DNA of 64,000 nt, taken from contig JAPQWV010001547.1 of the NCBI GenBank assembly GCA_027422505.1, forward strand, positions 18,707 through 82,706. The letters run 5' to 3'. The translations under genes and the position numbers were made by a program. This document shows positions 10,538 to 21,811 of the stretch, one piece after another. Origin of the DNA: Craterostigma plantagineum. Taxonomy: Eukaryota; Streptophyta; Magnoliopsida; Lamiales; Linderniaceae. The notes below the pieces were generated by a model, which saw only the letters and a program-made list of their open reading frames with translations, was not told the origin of the DNA and made no database searches. Positions within the stretch are counted from its first letter, which is position 1. Each line of letters starts with the position of its first letter.

Positions 10538-11834
10538 AAAAAGTCTCCCGGAAATTCACTAAGAAGTTTCGAAAAATAATCATTTTCACTTTAAGACCCT
10601 AATTTCACAATTGGTCCATATTTAATATATTTTCAAATCGAACGTCCTTCTCAAAACAGAACTGGCGCTCCCAATTTAAAAATATATTTCTGAATTTTAC
10701 ATTTAAAAACCCCAAATTTCTTAATTTACTTTTTAGCTGAAAGTTTTCCTAAGCTTCAGATTGGACCCGATCTTTAAAAATTTTCAAATCTGCTCGATCT
10801 TTATATTTCTTTAAAAATCTACCTCGTTCGGAATTTTACAACACAGACTCCCTGAATTTTGTAAAATTTCGATTAAGTCCTAAAATTAAATAAGCTTTTT
10901 ATACGGCTATTTTGCGAACGTTGCGCCTTTCTCGCTGATCACAAAGTAGAAATGTCCTTTGACTTGATTTTAACCACAGATGAAAGAACTTACATCAATA
11001 TTGATTCTGTCTTGCGATTTCAGTCCGAGGTCTAGATTGTGAGAAATCCATTTTTGAATCCTCTTGGCCGAAATGGATAACTAAAACCCTAAACTTCATT
11101 CAAACACAGGACAAGCTGGACCGAATTTTCGCATGTAAGCATCATCACGAAAATCATACAAGAAATTCACGTTTAGCACATAAACACGTATAAATTCGAA
11201 AGAGATCATGCAATCACGTAAATTCACGGATTTGTAAACTTGTTTACTGCGTAGGACGATCTTCACCTTCCTCTGAATCCGTAGAGAGCTATACGTAACT
11301 GGTGGTGTCGTATGATTCCGAACTTGAGCTTCGATCCCGAACTTTCGGAGATTTTTCTCCTCCTCCTCCTTCTCCTTTCTTTCTTTCTTCTTCTTTTTTT
11401 TTCCCTTCTGACTTCGCCCCTTTCTCGCCTCTATCTCTCGGCCTCTCCCTTCTTTCTTTCCTTGTCACCTTATTTGTTTATTTTGCCCCGCCATGTGTAT
11501 TGTCGTTGAATGGTACTTGTTTGTCCTTCAAAGATACCCTACCCTCACACGCATGGAGGAGGAATATTGAGGATGCCATATGAAGCTCCTTGTCATCATG
11601 AAGGAAACTCTCCCTTCTACCCTCAATTATTTTCGTCCTCCCCATCTTTTTCTATTTTTTGAATCGCGAATTTTTATATTTGAGCAAAGTTTCTCATTTT
11701 TCGGCCCTTTAAAATTCCTTGCCGAGATTGTAAATTCTTGGCCCAATTCACAGAGTAAAATATCTTGTTTGAAAATAATCCTTGAAATTTCCCATTATTG
11801 AAGTAGGTATTAAATTTTTTTACGGTGTATTACA
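10538..11834 (-). mobile_element. E1 3' LTR (truncated)
   Basis: On the minus strand it starts TGTAATACACCG immediately after a purine tract and matches the 5' LTR over the interval 20057-21327, with many indels. The match includes the pyrimidine tract (11360-11460), TTTTTCGGCCC and the AATTCACGTTTAGCAC region. The inner 865 bp of the LTR (equivalent of 19192-20056) are missing, replaced by LTR-D. It keeps the true outer terminus that is inverted in the 5' LTR copies. Confidence 0.8.
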
Positions 11835-11847
11835 GTCCTTCCCCCTC
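11835..11847 (-). promoter_or_regulatory. E1 polypurine tract (plus-strand primer)
   Basis: The minus strand reads GAGGGGGAAGGAC directly before the LTR start TGTAATAC. This is the standard position of the PPT that primes second-strand synthesis. Confidence 0.7.
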
Positions 11848-12185
11848 GTACAAGAATCTAGTCCCTGAAATTACAGTACGGAAAATAACTCGGGTTATCT
11901 TTCTCTCATCTCGTCTTTCTCGTTCCCCAAGTGGCTTCTTCCAGTACTTGGTTCCGCCACAAGACCTTCAGAGGCCTGAGAATGTCCATTTTATTCCGAA
12001 GAGTTTCACTCTACATCATAATTTCCACCGGCTTTTCTTCGTAGCTCAAGTCCGGCTTCGATTGTCGATATAGCTGGTCGCCATGCACCACATGGCTCGG
12101 ATCCGGCTGTACTTCCGTAACATGGATACTCTTAAGACAGTCGTGGCCTTGAGTGATGTGACGTAGAAGTTCTTAGTTGATACGA
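11848..12185 (-). pseudogene. E1 integrase C-terminus and chromodomain-like tail
   Basis: Minus-strand frames read VSMLRKY (the conserved VFHVS.LRKY of plant Ty3 integrase), then DLSYEEKPVEI, LKVLWRNQ and EEATWG, matching E2's LSYEEVPVEI and LVKVLWRNQSTEEATWG. This tail corresponds to the chromodomain-like region that tethers integration complexes to chromatin in chromoviruses. It is broken by frameshifts and an in-frame stop after EIMM. It is the end of the pol that stops at LSPRY near 14866; the residues between the two parts are lost or obscured at the LTR-B insertion. Confidence 0.65.
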
Positions 12186-13683
12186 GCACTGTCTTCCGCG
12201 CTTTTGAGTGTGTGTAAGGACAGTCTACAGAATGCAACCAAGCTCTGATACTGTGGCGCCCCGCCATCTACTACTATTATCTTACACTAACTTACGTGAC
12301 TAAATAGAAATATATATTTTACATACGAAATACCGATATAATTTTTCGATTTTACATAGCAAACCATACACTGCTATTTTACAATACAAACATTATTCGA
12401 AGGTTTTACATACAATACAACCATATTTTACAAACACAGCGTAATTAACATAGCACCCGCCACACAGGTCGCATCCATGTACACACCACCCTCAAAAGTC
12501 ACCGGAAGTTCCAGAAGGACCAGCCTCGCCTTTCACAGGTTCACGTACTGTGTTCACTGCGTCTACAACACATAATAACATGGGATGAGCTATAAAGCTC
12601 AGTAAGTGGAAATATGCATGTATGCACGTGTCAACTAGCAAAGGCATCCGCGCCAGTGCTTTCTAATACTCACATACTCATATCATTCTTATTTCTTCCT
12701 CATTTCTTTTTCATTTGTACCTGGGCCCATAGCTAACTTACTACTCGCACCACCATAACATGAGCTCACATCCTTCACAGATAAAAATACGATAGTCGGC
12801 CCACTCTGGCTAGGACAAAACTAGGATTTATCTCCAGTTTTTCCATTCACCAGGTCGCCCCTCTATCTGGCCATCATCATTTTTCATTGCGGTTGCCTTT
12901 CCTGGCACTCTGGCTTACGCCATGTGTCTCGTCCAGGTGACCCTCGTCCGCTACCTAAATAATTTAGGTACATACATTCGACGGTTTTACCCCCGTCATG
13001 GTGCCTTTGTAGAAGTAGCTATACTATGACTCTTCATGAGTCTACATCAAATACTAATGTCTTCAAACATATTTTGTTTTCAAGACGATCACATACTGTG
13101 CATACTCATACTTCTAATCCTCACATCATTCATGTATGCACATGCTCATGTCACATAATAATGCAATAAATGTTTACTACGCAAAAGCATATCGAAACAT
13201 TTCACTTCATCAATCATCACCACATATTCACATAAAACAAATACATATAACACAAATTATGTGTTGTAGGTGAGATTCCCACTTACTTGACGTCCGTAGA
13301 ATACTAGAAACCTGCCTTGGTAATTTCCCTAAGTCCCGACCTTAGACATAAAATATTGGTGTCAGCATACTATTTTAGTTAATTGCTTAAGTATGCTAAA
13401 TCTCTAAGTTAGGAACTTATTTTGGTAATTCTAGTCGGGTTTGAAATTTCTCACATGACCCGTGAAATTCCTAAATTTATTAAGTCTGTTTCGCAAGTTC
13501 TAATTTCTAAAAATGTTCTAATTCGCTAAGTAGAGTTTGCAAATTATTGGACCCGCGAATTGCTTGAATTCGCCAAACGTTGGACTCGTCGTCCTGGATT
13601 CGTGAAGTTCATGTGATTCCCCAACTCAATTCGCAAAGTCTAAAGCCCTTCACCTAATTCGCAAAACATATGTACTCGCCAAG

Positions 13684-13890
13684 TTCTACTTTGATTGCCC
13701 ACTTTGATTGCCTACTTTGATTGCCCACTTTGATTGCCCACTTTGCTTGCCCACTTTGATTGCCCACTTTGATTGCCCACTTTGATTGCCCACTTTGCTT
13801 GCCCACTTTGATTGCCCACTTTGCTTGCCCACTTTGCTTGCCCACTTTGATTGCCCACTTTGCTTGCCCACTTTGATTGCCCACTTTGCA
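13684..13890. repeat. 13-bp minisatellite, about 15-16 units, in LTR-B
   Basis: Tandem units of TTTGATTGCCCAC, alternating irregularly with TTTGCTTGCCCAC; one unit has CCTAC. Homogeneous 13-bp spacing gives spurious open frames in several phases, because 13 is not a multiple of 3. Flanking sequence repeats 'actttg' and 'tcgcaaa' motifs more loosely. Confidence 0.95.
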
Positions 13891-14431
13891 CACTCAATTT
13901 GCAAACTAATCATTTCACACTCTCATTTTGCAAACTCATTCAATTCACGAACACGCAAACACTGTTAATACCCAGAAACTTAAAACTTTCGATTAAAATC
14001 CATTTCTTTCAAGAACACAATGAACATCTTAAAAAACTTCAAAATATATTTAAACCCTTTAAATTAAAAATCTGTATAAAACCTGAGTAAAATCTAACTT
14101 CTCATACTTAGAACATATTAAATCATAACATAAAACTTAAAGATTAAGGTAAGAAATTTATACCCCTTTCCAAGCTTAAGTTCAACCTCTACAGTTTGAG
14201 TTCTCCGTCTTCTCTCTAGATTTTTTTCTTATGATTGAATAAATGACTAATCTTACTTTTCCATTACTGCTTTAGACAACAAAGGACAAAACCCAACGTT
14301 GATATTTACCTAATTCGATAAGCATTGTCTCCCACTTGTCTTTCCTACTTAATTATAATTAATTTATTATTATAATATTTCCCAACTTCTACACTTTACA
14401 CTTCCACACTTTGCACTTCCACACTTTGCAC

Positions 14432-14629
14432 TTCCCAACTTCAAAGGTTCAAAGTTTGCACTTTGCACTTTGCACTTTGCACTTTGCACTTTACAACTTC
14501 ACGCATCCTTATAACTCACAAAGTTTGCACTTCCCAACTTCAAAGGTTCAAAGTTTGCACTTTGCACTTTGCACTTTGCACTTTGCACTTTACAACTTCA
14601 CGCATCCTTATAACTCACAAAGTATACTT
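14432..14629. repeat. 99-bp tandem duplication with heptamer arrays in LTR-B
   Basis: TTCCCAACTTCAAAGGTTCA begins at 14432 and again at 14531. Each 99-bp unit holds a run of the heptamer CTTTGCA (about five copies), then TTACAACTTCACGCATCC. Partial CACTTCCACACTTTG units precede the first copy (14390-14430). Confidence 0.95.
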
Positions 14630-14865
14630 CACATACTCAAACACTTCGCAAATCTTTTAACTCGCGAAGGCTACCTCACATATTCATACTTCGCCACTTA
14701 AAATTGGCCCGTGAAAAATCTTATTTCACAATTCACGAATCTTCGTAATTCGCCAACTTCATAAATTTCACATAAGCACATAATATATAAAATATGCAGT
14801 CATATAATCACTTAATATGCATGCAAATTTATTGGCCGGCTTACTTACGGGACCCGGGTATTACA

Positions 14866-17800
14866 ATATCTCGGACTAAGTTTCCCTTTCTTCCCAAAAC
14901 GCTTCACACCTTTCATAGGCGATATCTTTAAAAAAAACCTGTTCGCCTTCTTCAAACTCCAACGGCCTCCGTCTCTTATCAGTGTAACTTTTCTGACGAG
15001 TCTGGGCGGTTTGCATCCTCTCCCGAATCTTTTCAACAGCTTCGTTCATTTCGCGCACCATCTCGGGACCTAACAACGCCTTCTCGCCTATTTCATCCCA
15101 GTGAACTGGGGACCGACATTTGCGTCCGTACAAGGCTTCGTACGGCGCCATCCCGATTGTGGCTTGGTAGCTGTTGTTGTATGAAAATTCAATCAACGGG
15201 AGGTATTTGCTCCAGTTCCCTCGGAAATCCAAAACGCATGCTCGCAACATATCTTCGAGCGTCTGAATTGTTCTCTCCGATTGCCCGTCCGTCTGCGGGT
15301 GATAAGCCGTGCTGAAGGACAATTTAGTTCCCATGGCTTTCTGTAAACTCAACCAGAATTGAGACAGAAATCTCGAATCCCGATCCGAGACAACCGAAAT
15401 TGGAATCCCATGGAGTCTTACAATTTCTTGTATATACAGTTCGGCGTACTTCTCCATGGAGTATGTTTGATTAATTGGCAGGAAATGAGCCGATTTCGTC
15501 AATCTGTCCACGATCACCCAGATTGCATCGTGGCCCTTCATCGTCTTCGGTAATCCTACAACGAAATCCATCGTGATGTGGTCCCACTTCCACTCAGGAA
15601 TCATCAAGGGCTGCAACGTTCCCGCCGGTCTTTGATGTTCTGCCTTAATTTGCTGGCACGTCAAGCATCTTTGTACAAAAGCGGTCACGTCTTTCTTCAT
15701 TCCCGGCCACCAGAAATTTCTTCGCAAGTCTCGATACATCTTTGTTGCACCGGGATGTATCGAATAGATTGTCTTATGCGCCTCCGTCATTATGCTTCGT
15801 CGGATTTCTTCATCGGGTGGCACATATAAACGACCCCGGAACCGTAAGCTTCCCTCGTCTCGAAATTCAACCTCCGATTGAATACCTTCGTCATGTTCCG
15901 CTCGGATCTTCAGATATAATTCGTCATCTTTTTGTGTCTCGAGAATTCGGTCCAACAACGTCGGCTTCAAGGTTAACGCTGCCAGTCTCGTTTCGATCTC
16001 CCCGAAATTGATCACTTCAACTTCGAGTTGGCACAATTCCGCATCACCGATTTACGGCTCAGAGCATCTGCGACTACGTTTGCCTTCCCTGGGTGATAGT
16101 TAATCACGCAGTCGTAATCTTTCACCAACTCGAGCCATCGCCTTTGCCTCATGTTTAACTCCTTCTGCGTGAAGAAGTACTTTAGGCTTTTATGATCGGT
16201 AAAGATTTCGCATCGTTCCCCGTATAAATAATGTCGCCAGATTTTTAGGGCAAACACCACGGCTGCGAGTTCCAGATCATGCGTGGGGTAGTTCTTCTCG
16301 TACGGTTTCAGTTGTCGGGAGGCATATGCGATTACCTTCCCGTTCTGCATCAACACGCACCCCAAACCATTCTTAGAGGCATCACTGTACACCGAAAAGC
16401 CTTCGGTACCGGAGGGAATCGTAAGAATAGGAGCCGTCGTTAATCGCTTCTTCAACTCCTGGAAGCTTTGCTCACAAGCTTCCGTCCACTTGAATGGGAC
16501 GTTCTTCTTCGTCAGGTTCGTGAGTGTCGAGGCAATGCTGGAAAAATCCTTGATGAACTTTCGATAGTATCCAGCAAGCCCGAGAAAGCTCCTGATTTCC
16601 GTGGAAGTGGTTGGTCGTGGCCAGTTATTTATTGCTTCTATCTTGCTGGGATCCACTGAAAGTCCGTTTCTGGAACTGATGTGCCCCAAGAAAACCACTT
16701 GTTCCAACCAGAATTCGCACTTTTTGAACTTGGCGAATAGCTGCTTTTCTCGAAGAATTCGAAGGACCGTCCTCAGATGTTTCTCGTCTTCTCTCGTCTT
16801 TGAGTAAATAAGGATATCGTCAATAAAGACGATTACGAATTGGTCCAGAAATTCTTTGAAGACCCGATTCATCAAATCCATAAAGGCTGCCGGAGCATTC
16901 GTTAGCCCGAAAGGCATGACCAAGAATTCATAATGGCCATACCTCGTGTTGAACGCCGTTTTAGGGATATCAGCCTCACGAATCTTTAACTGATGATAGC
17001 CAGAACGCAAATCAATCTTTGAGAATACCGTAGCCCCTTTTATCTGATCGAATAAATCATCGATCCTCGGTAATGGGTATTTGTTCTTTATCGCATAATC
17101 GATACAAAGTCGCATTGATCCGTCTTTCTTCCGCACGAACAATACTGGGGCTCCCTCCCCATGGTGAGAAGCTAGGTTGAATGAAGCCCTTCTGTAATAG
17201 TTCATCAAGTTGCTCCTTAAGCTCTCGTAATTCGTTCGGTGCTAGTCGATACGGAGCTTTAGAGATCGGGCAGCTCCAGGCATGAGATTGATAGAGAATT
17301 CTATTTCCCGATCCGGGGCTAGTCCCGGAAGGTCATCGGGGAATACGTCGGGATATTCATTTACGATAGGGATATCTTCAAGCTTCGGCTGAGATGATTC
17401 TTCGGCTTTCACCGCAAAAACGAAGAAAGCTTCGCAGCCCGAATTTACGAGTCGCTGAGCCTTCAGAGCAGATATCCGAGGAATTGGATTACCATTTGCA
17501 TTTCTCGAAAATTCAAATTCCTCTTCGTCGGGCAAGCAGAATTTGACTACTTTCTTCGAGCAGTCGATCATAGCTCCATATCTGGAAAGCCAATCCATCC
17601 CGAAAATGACATCGTAATCATTCATCGGGATTACGATCAGATCTACATACAAATCTCTTCCCTCAATTCTAACAGGACAATCTTCTACAACTAGATTAGT
17701 CCGTGTCGGATCTCCGTGAGGTAGAGACACCACGAAATTGCACATAGAACGAGTGGGATGAATTCCCGCTCTAGCCACGAAATTAACCGACACAAATGAG

Positions 17801-19034
17801 TGTGTGGCCCCAGAGTCAAATAAAATTGTTGATGGTATATGAAAGATATTCAGTATACCCGTGACCACATTCGGATTGGCCTCCGCCTCCTCGTTCGTCA
17901 ATGTGAAGACACGAGCTGGCACCGGCGGTAAGGCCTCCACCTCCTCGTTCGTAAGTGTGAAAACACGAGCTGGCACCGGTGGTGGTCGGACTGAATTCTG
18001 TGGCTGGTTTTGTGGCGGGTGCGGGAGCAGCTGCTGAGTTCCGGGACAATCTCGAGCGTAATGTCCGGGCTGCCCGCACTGGTAGCAATGCACCGGTCGT
18101 TGTCCGAAACAGACTCCGACATGATTCCTTCCACACTGTGGGCATCGTGGTGCTGGATTTGGTGGCCTCGTATTCGCTCCCTGGTTGAACGTCGGACGCC
18201 AGTTCTGTTGGTTGGGTCGGTTGCCCCTGTTGTTTGGACCGCTTCCAAAGAATGGCCGTTTGGAACTCCCGTCTCCTTGTGAAGCTTCCCTCTTCCGACT
18301 AGACTCCTGGGCCTTCCTCACAACTCCCTCCGCCTGCTCCGCAATCAATGCCCGTTCCGTCGCATGTCGAAACTCTAACTGGCGCACTCCCGCCACGCTT
18401 AGATCCCGATAAAACTCGGGTTTCAGCCCCCGAAGAAAACGCATCACCTTCAGAGCATTGGTGGCTACGAGGTGAGGTGCAAAGCGAGATAACTCCTCGA
18501 ATTTGCGGATGTATTCGGGCACCGACATGCTCCCCTGCTTCAGGTTCATGAACTCATACATTCTCTGCTCCTGGTCGTGAGCAGAGAAGTACTTGTCGTA
18601 GAAGAGCTCCCTGAAGCGTTCCCAAGTCATAGTGCCTGGGTCCTCCAACACCTTGACGGTGTTCCACCAGAATCGCGCATTTCCCCGAAGTAGGGAAATG
18701 GCACACAACGTCTTCTCCTCGTTTGGTACACGACTGTATATGAAGAGGTCTTCAATAGTGCCGATCCAGTCCTCGGCTTCCGCGGGTTAGCGGCCTCGGA
18801 AAAGGTAGGAGGATTAAGTTTGCGGAACCGTTCCCCGATAATCTCCACACGGTCGGGCTGTGGAGATGGACGGTGCTCAGATGAGCTCCGGTGGTTGATC
18901 AGATCATGTATTTGATTCGATTGTTGCTGAATAAGTTCAGTCAATCGATGGATGGTAGAGCGGTCATCCTCTGGTGAAGATTCAGACCCCGCCCTACGAC
19001 TCGACTCGCCCACTTCTCTACGTGTTCTCACCAT
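14866..19034 (-). pseudogene. E1 gag-pol polyprotein, frameshifted (left copy)
   Basis: The gag start ATG at 19034 (MVRTRREVGESS) lies about 145 bases from the PBS. Visible in order: the gag core (WERFRELFYDKYF, FEELSRFAPHLV); CCHC knuckle CYQCGQPGHYARDC (about 18060); an 18-residue direct repeat around PPVPARVFTLTNEE; protease LFDSGATHSF; RT with FIDD intact; RNase H (SDASK, LELAAV, TDHKSL); integrase with [19 protein letters not shown] and SERTIQ. Breaks: a 1-base loss in a G-run at about 18788, not shared with the right copy; a frameshift at about 17163 between protease and RT; seven RT residues missing after LCIDY; a frameshift at about 16050 before integrase; another at an A-run (14930). 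It ends at LSPRY against LTR-B. Confidence 0.88.
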
Positions 19035-19177
19035 TTTCAACCTACTTCTACAATAAATCAATAGACACAAAAATCAATCAAATCAAATCACATAAAACGT
19101 AAAACTTACAGGCGCGGCTGGTTCTCCCAGCTTTTGAGCGGCAGTACATGGACAGTCTACAGAACCTATAACCTAAC

Positions 19178-19189
19178 GCTCTGATACCA
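19178..19189 (-). promoter_or_regulatory. E1 primer binding site (initiator tRNA-Met)
   Basis: The minus strand reads TGGTATCAGAGC, complementary to the 3' end of plant initiator tRNA-Met. It is separated by 2 bases from the LTR end at 19192. Confidence 0.9.
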
Positions 19190-19191
19190 TC

Positions 19192-21327
19192 TGTAACGAC
19201 CCGACTTCCTAGATACGTATTTTGGCGGATTTTCGCAGCGTAAGCAGCGGAGAGCCCATTTAATTAAAACTTTTAAAACATAATAGTATAAATACGTTCA
19301 ATGTCTAAATCCATAAGTCCAAACACAAACACATTTTTATTTATTGACTCGAAGCCCAAGAAGTACACGCCCAAATTTAAAAACACAAAACATAAACTCG
19401 TTCCACAGGTCGCGTCCCATGTACTGCGCCGCCCTCAAAAGTCCGTGGAGTCACCGCCATCAGCCGCCTTACCTACACACGTAAACCCTGAGCTTTTGCC
19501 CAGTAGATGAAAATATGCATGAATGCAAATGCTCTCACATCCCAAACCCGGCACCTCACAAATGCACACTCGACATCTCATACGCTAGTTCCTATTTCAA
19601 CTCTCAACTCATAAATGGGGCCCTAGGCTAGACTCGGAATCCACGCATAAAATGTCATATAATGTCATGATAGTACGGCCCCATCTCGGTCTCAACCGTA
19701 ACTATAACCATGACAAGTGGTAACGGCCCCATCTAGGTCTCAACCGCACCTTATTGACAAGCGGCCCCATCTCGGTCTCAACCGCAAGCGCTTCAGCGAA
19801 TCGTATCCTGACAACTAACATCGATCACTTTGCCCCACTCATCTACACTACCGTGACCCCACACGATTATAACTCCTCTCGTACCACGTTTATGCAAATG
19901 ACATGCAAATAAAATGCAACATATCACCACGCAACATATAAAATGTAATGTATCGGCCCGAGGTATTAGCTCGGCCCGATCTCGAAAATCCTCATACACC
20001 AAATAATTCGGGCCCGAAGCCCGCGTTCCGATTTTTATCGGCCCGAAATCTTAACCACCAAAAGTCTCCCCGGAATTTCACTAAGAGTTACCAAAATTTA
20101 ATCATTTTCACTTTAAGACCCTAATTTCACAATTGGTCCATATTTTAATATATTTTCAAATTCTAACGTCCAATCTCAAAATATCACTTAAGTTCCCAAT
20201 TTAAAAATATATTTCTGAATTTTACATTTCAAAACCCCAAAATTTCATAATTTACTTTTTAGGACCCGAAAGTTTTCCTAAGCTTCAGATCTACCCGAAT
20301 CTTTAAAAATTTCAAATCTGCCCCAAAATCTTTATATTTCTTTAAAAATCTACCTTGTTCGGAACTTTACAACACAGACTCCCTGAATTTTGTAAAATTT
20401 CGATTAAGTCCTAAAATTTTAAAAATAACTATTTTATACGGCTGTTTTGCGACAGTTTGGGATTCTCAATGATCACAAAGTAAACGATGTCCGATGGACT
20501 TGAAATTTTAACCACAGATAAAGAACTTACATAACATGATTCTGTGCAAAGGGATTTCTAGTCCGAGGTCTAGATTGTGAGATATGAATTTTTGAACCTC
20601 TTGGCCGAAATGGATAAATAAAACCCTAGAAAACACTAATCCTCTCCAAGTTTTGTTCTATCCTCTTAACCACAATTCCTCTAACTCTATTCTTATGTTT
20701 CATAAACCTAAACTTCATAAAGATTAAGGTATTAAGCTGGCCGAATTTTAGCATGTAAGCATCATCACGAAAATCATACAAGAAATTCACGTTTAGCACA
20801 TAAACACGTATAAATTCGAAAGAGATCATGCAATCACGTAAAATTCACGGATTTAAAACTTGTTTACGTGCGTAGGTGATCTTCACCTACCTTAATCCGT
20901 AGAGAGCTACGTAACGGGTTGTGTCGTATGATCCCGACCCGAGAGCTTCGATCCCGAGCTTCCGGAGATTTTTCTCCTCCTCCTCCTTCTCCTTTCTTTC
21001 TTTCTTCTTCTTTTTTTTTCCCTTCTTCTTTCTCCCTTTCTCCCTCTATCTCTCGGCCTCTCCCTTCTTTCTTTCCTTTCACCTTATTTATTTATTTTGC
21101 CCTCCATGTGTATTAGTTGTTGAATGGTACTTGTTTGTTTCAAAGATACCCTACCCTCACATGCATGGAGGAGGAATATTGAGGATGCCATGTGGGTTCC
21201 TTGTCATCATGAAGGAAACTTCCCACCTACCTTCAATTATTTTCGTCCTCCCCATCTTTTTCTATTTTTTTTTATTTTTTATTTTTATATTTGAGCTTTA
21301 GTTTCTCATTTTTCGGCCCCTTTAAAA
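19192..21327 (-). mobile_element. E1 5' LTR (left copy)
   Basis: It begins (inner end) TGTAACGACCCGAC at 19192 and runs to the TTTAAAA run at 21327. Beyond that come a 54-bp spacer and the inverted terminus (21382-21492). Estimated original length is about 2.24 kb, of which 20057-21327 aligns with the 3' LTR. Three short repeats of a CGGCCCCATCT.GGTCTCAAC block lie at about 19677, 19724 and 19763. The inverted-repeat motif GTAGGTGATCTTCACCTAC recurs here near 20874. Confidence 0.82.
19677..19790. repeat. Three short direct repeats in E1 LTR
   Basis: A block of about 23 bp, CGGCCCCATCT[C/A]GGTCTC followed by AACCG, occurs three times at irregular spacing (about 47 and 39 bp). The right copy at 43840-43950 is the same. 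Confidence 0.85.
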
Positions 21328-21492
21328 CAAGGCAAAACGGACAAGTTACCATGCTGACAGGAAAACGCCACTGCCATGACATGTATTACCCGTAAAAAAT
21401 TTATACGGGATTTTTCAATAATGTTCGAAATAACAAAAATTATTTTCAAACAAGATCAATTTTCTCTTGAATTGGGCCAGAATTACATTCGG
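21328..21492 (+). repeat. Spacer and inverted E1 LTR terminus (unit 2)
   Basis: Copy of 739-910: the spacer at 21328-21381, then the LTR terminus in plus orientation from TG at 21382. It has several single-base deletions relative to unit 1 (for example TGTATTACCCG, and a shorter A-run). The sequence at 21493-21606 is unassigned, as in unit 1. Confidence 0.7.
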
Positions 21493-21606
21493 CTCCTTTT
21501 CGCTCGGTAGACATCCTAAGGTCCTACAATATGCAAAGAGGTTAGAGCATATAAATGCATGAAACAATGAACAATACTCTATTATAACCCAAATAACTAG
21601 TACAAT

Positions 21607-21811
21607 AAACGTATTAGTAGACGTTTATCAAGTTGTATGCTCCTTCAACTACGAGACCATTTATTTGCCCCCAAAATTGTTGCAGATATACCATCGGAAC
21701 TGCTGCCGTCACAGTGAGTGCGTGCCAGATGGGATGTTTTTGAGGTATGGAAACAATTGTCTCGTCCGGACATAGAAATGACTTCTGATCCAGCTGAAAG
21801 TAGTGTCCTGT
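21607..21811 (-). pseudogene. Copia-like gag fragment (unit 2)
   Basis: Copy of 1025-1229 with the same MVYLQQFW-containing peptide, cut by LTR-C at 21812. Confidence 0.45.

Larger units (their letters stand above)
12186..14865 (-). mobile_element. LTR-B: 5' LTR and leader of a third Ty3 family, inserted in E1 integrase
   Basis: Minus strand: TGTAATACCCGGGTCCCG at 14865 to ...GGCGCCACA at 12252 (2614 bp), followed by a PBS-like GTATCAGAGC (12251-12242) and about 55 bp of leader that resembles those of E1 and E2 (a CTTTTGAGTGTGTGT block and GGACAGTCTACAGAA). The rest of this element is gone and E1 pol resumes. It contains the GTAGGTGA motif (13266, imperfect partner CCCACTTAC), a 13-bp minisatellite and a 99-bp duplication. 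It cuts E1 integrase directly after the codons LSPRY. No coding sequence is present. Confidence 0.7.
10538..21327 (-). mobile_element. E1, Ty3/gypsy chromovirus-type LTR retrotransposon, nested and decayed
   Basis: Minus-strand order: 5' LTR (19192-21327), PBS (19178-19189), gag-protease-RT-RNase H-integrase (19034 to about 14866), interruption by LTR-B (12186-14865), integrase tail and chromodomain-like end (12185-11848), PPT (11835-11847) and 3' LTR (10538-11834, truncated by about 0.86 kb at its inner end). The gag-pol order with integrase last identifies Ty3/gypsy, and the long LTRs with a chromo-like tail suggest Tekay/Del. Shared frameshifts and the LTR damage show that it is dead. The right part recurs at 39389-45178 by tandem duplication. 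Confidence 0.8.

Noticed and set aside
13654..13968. Repetitive proteins in several frames (units like AIKVGKQSGQSKW)
   Set aside because: Produced by the 13-bp minisatellite, which is open in several phases; no start context or conserved protein.
14411..14701. Repeat protein of 96 codons
   Set aside because: Translation of the heptamer and 99-bp repeats in LTR-B.
14866..19034. E1 and E2 as copies of one family
   Set aside because: Their gag regions and LTR sequences are clearly different; similarity is limited to conserved pol blocks and short leader motifs.
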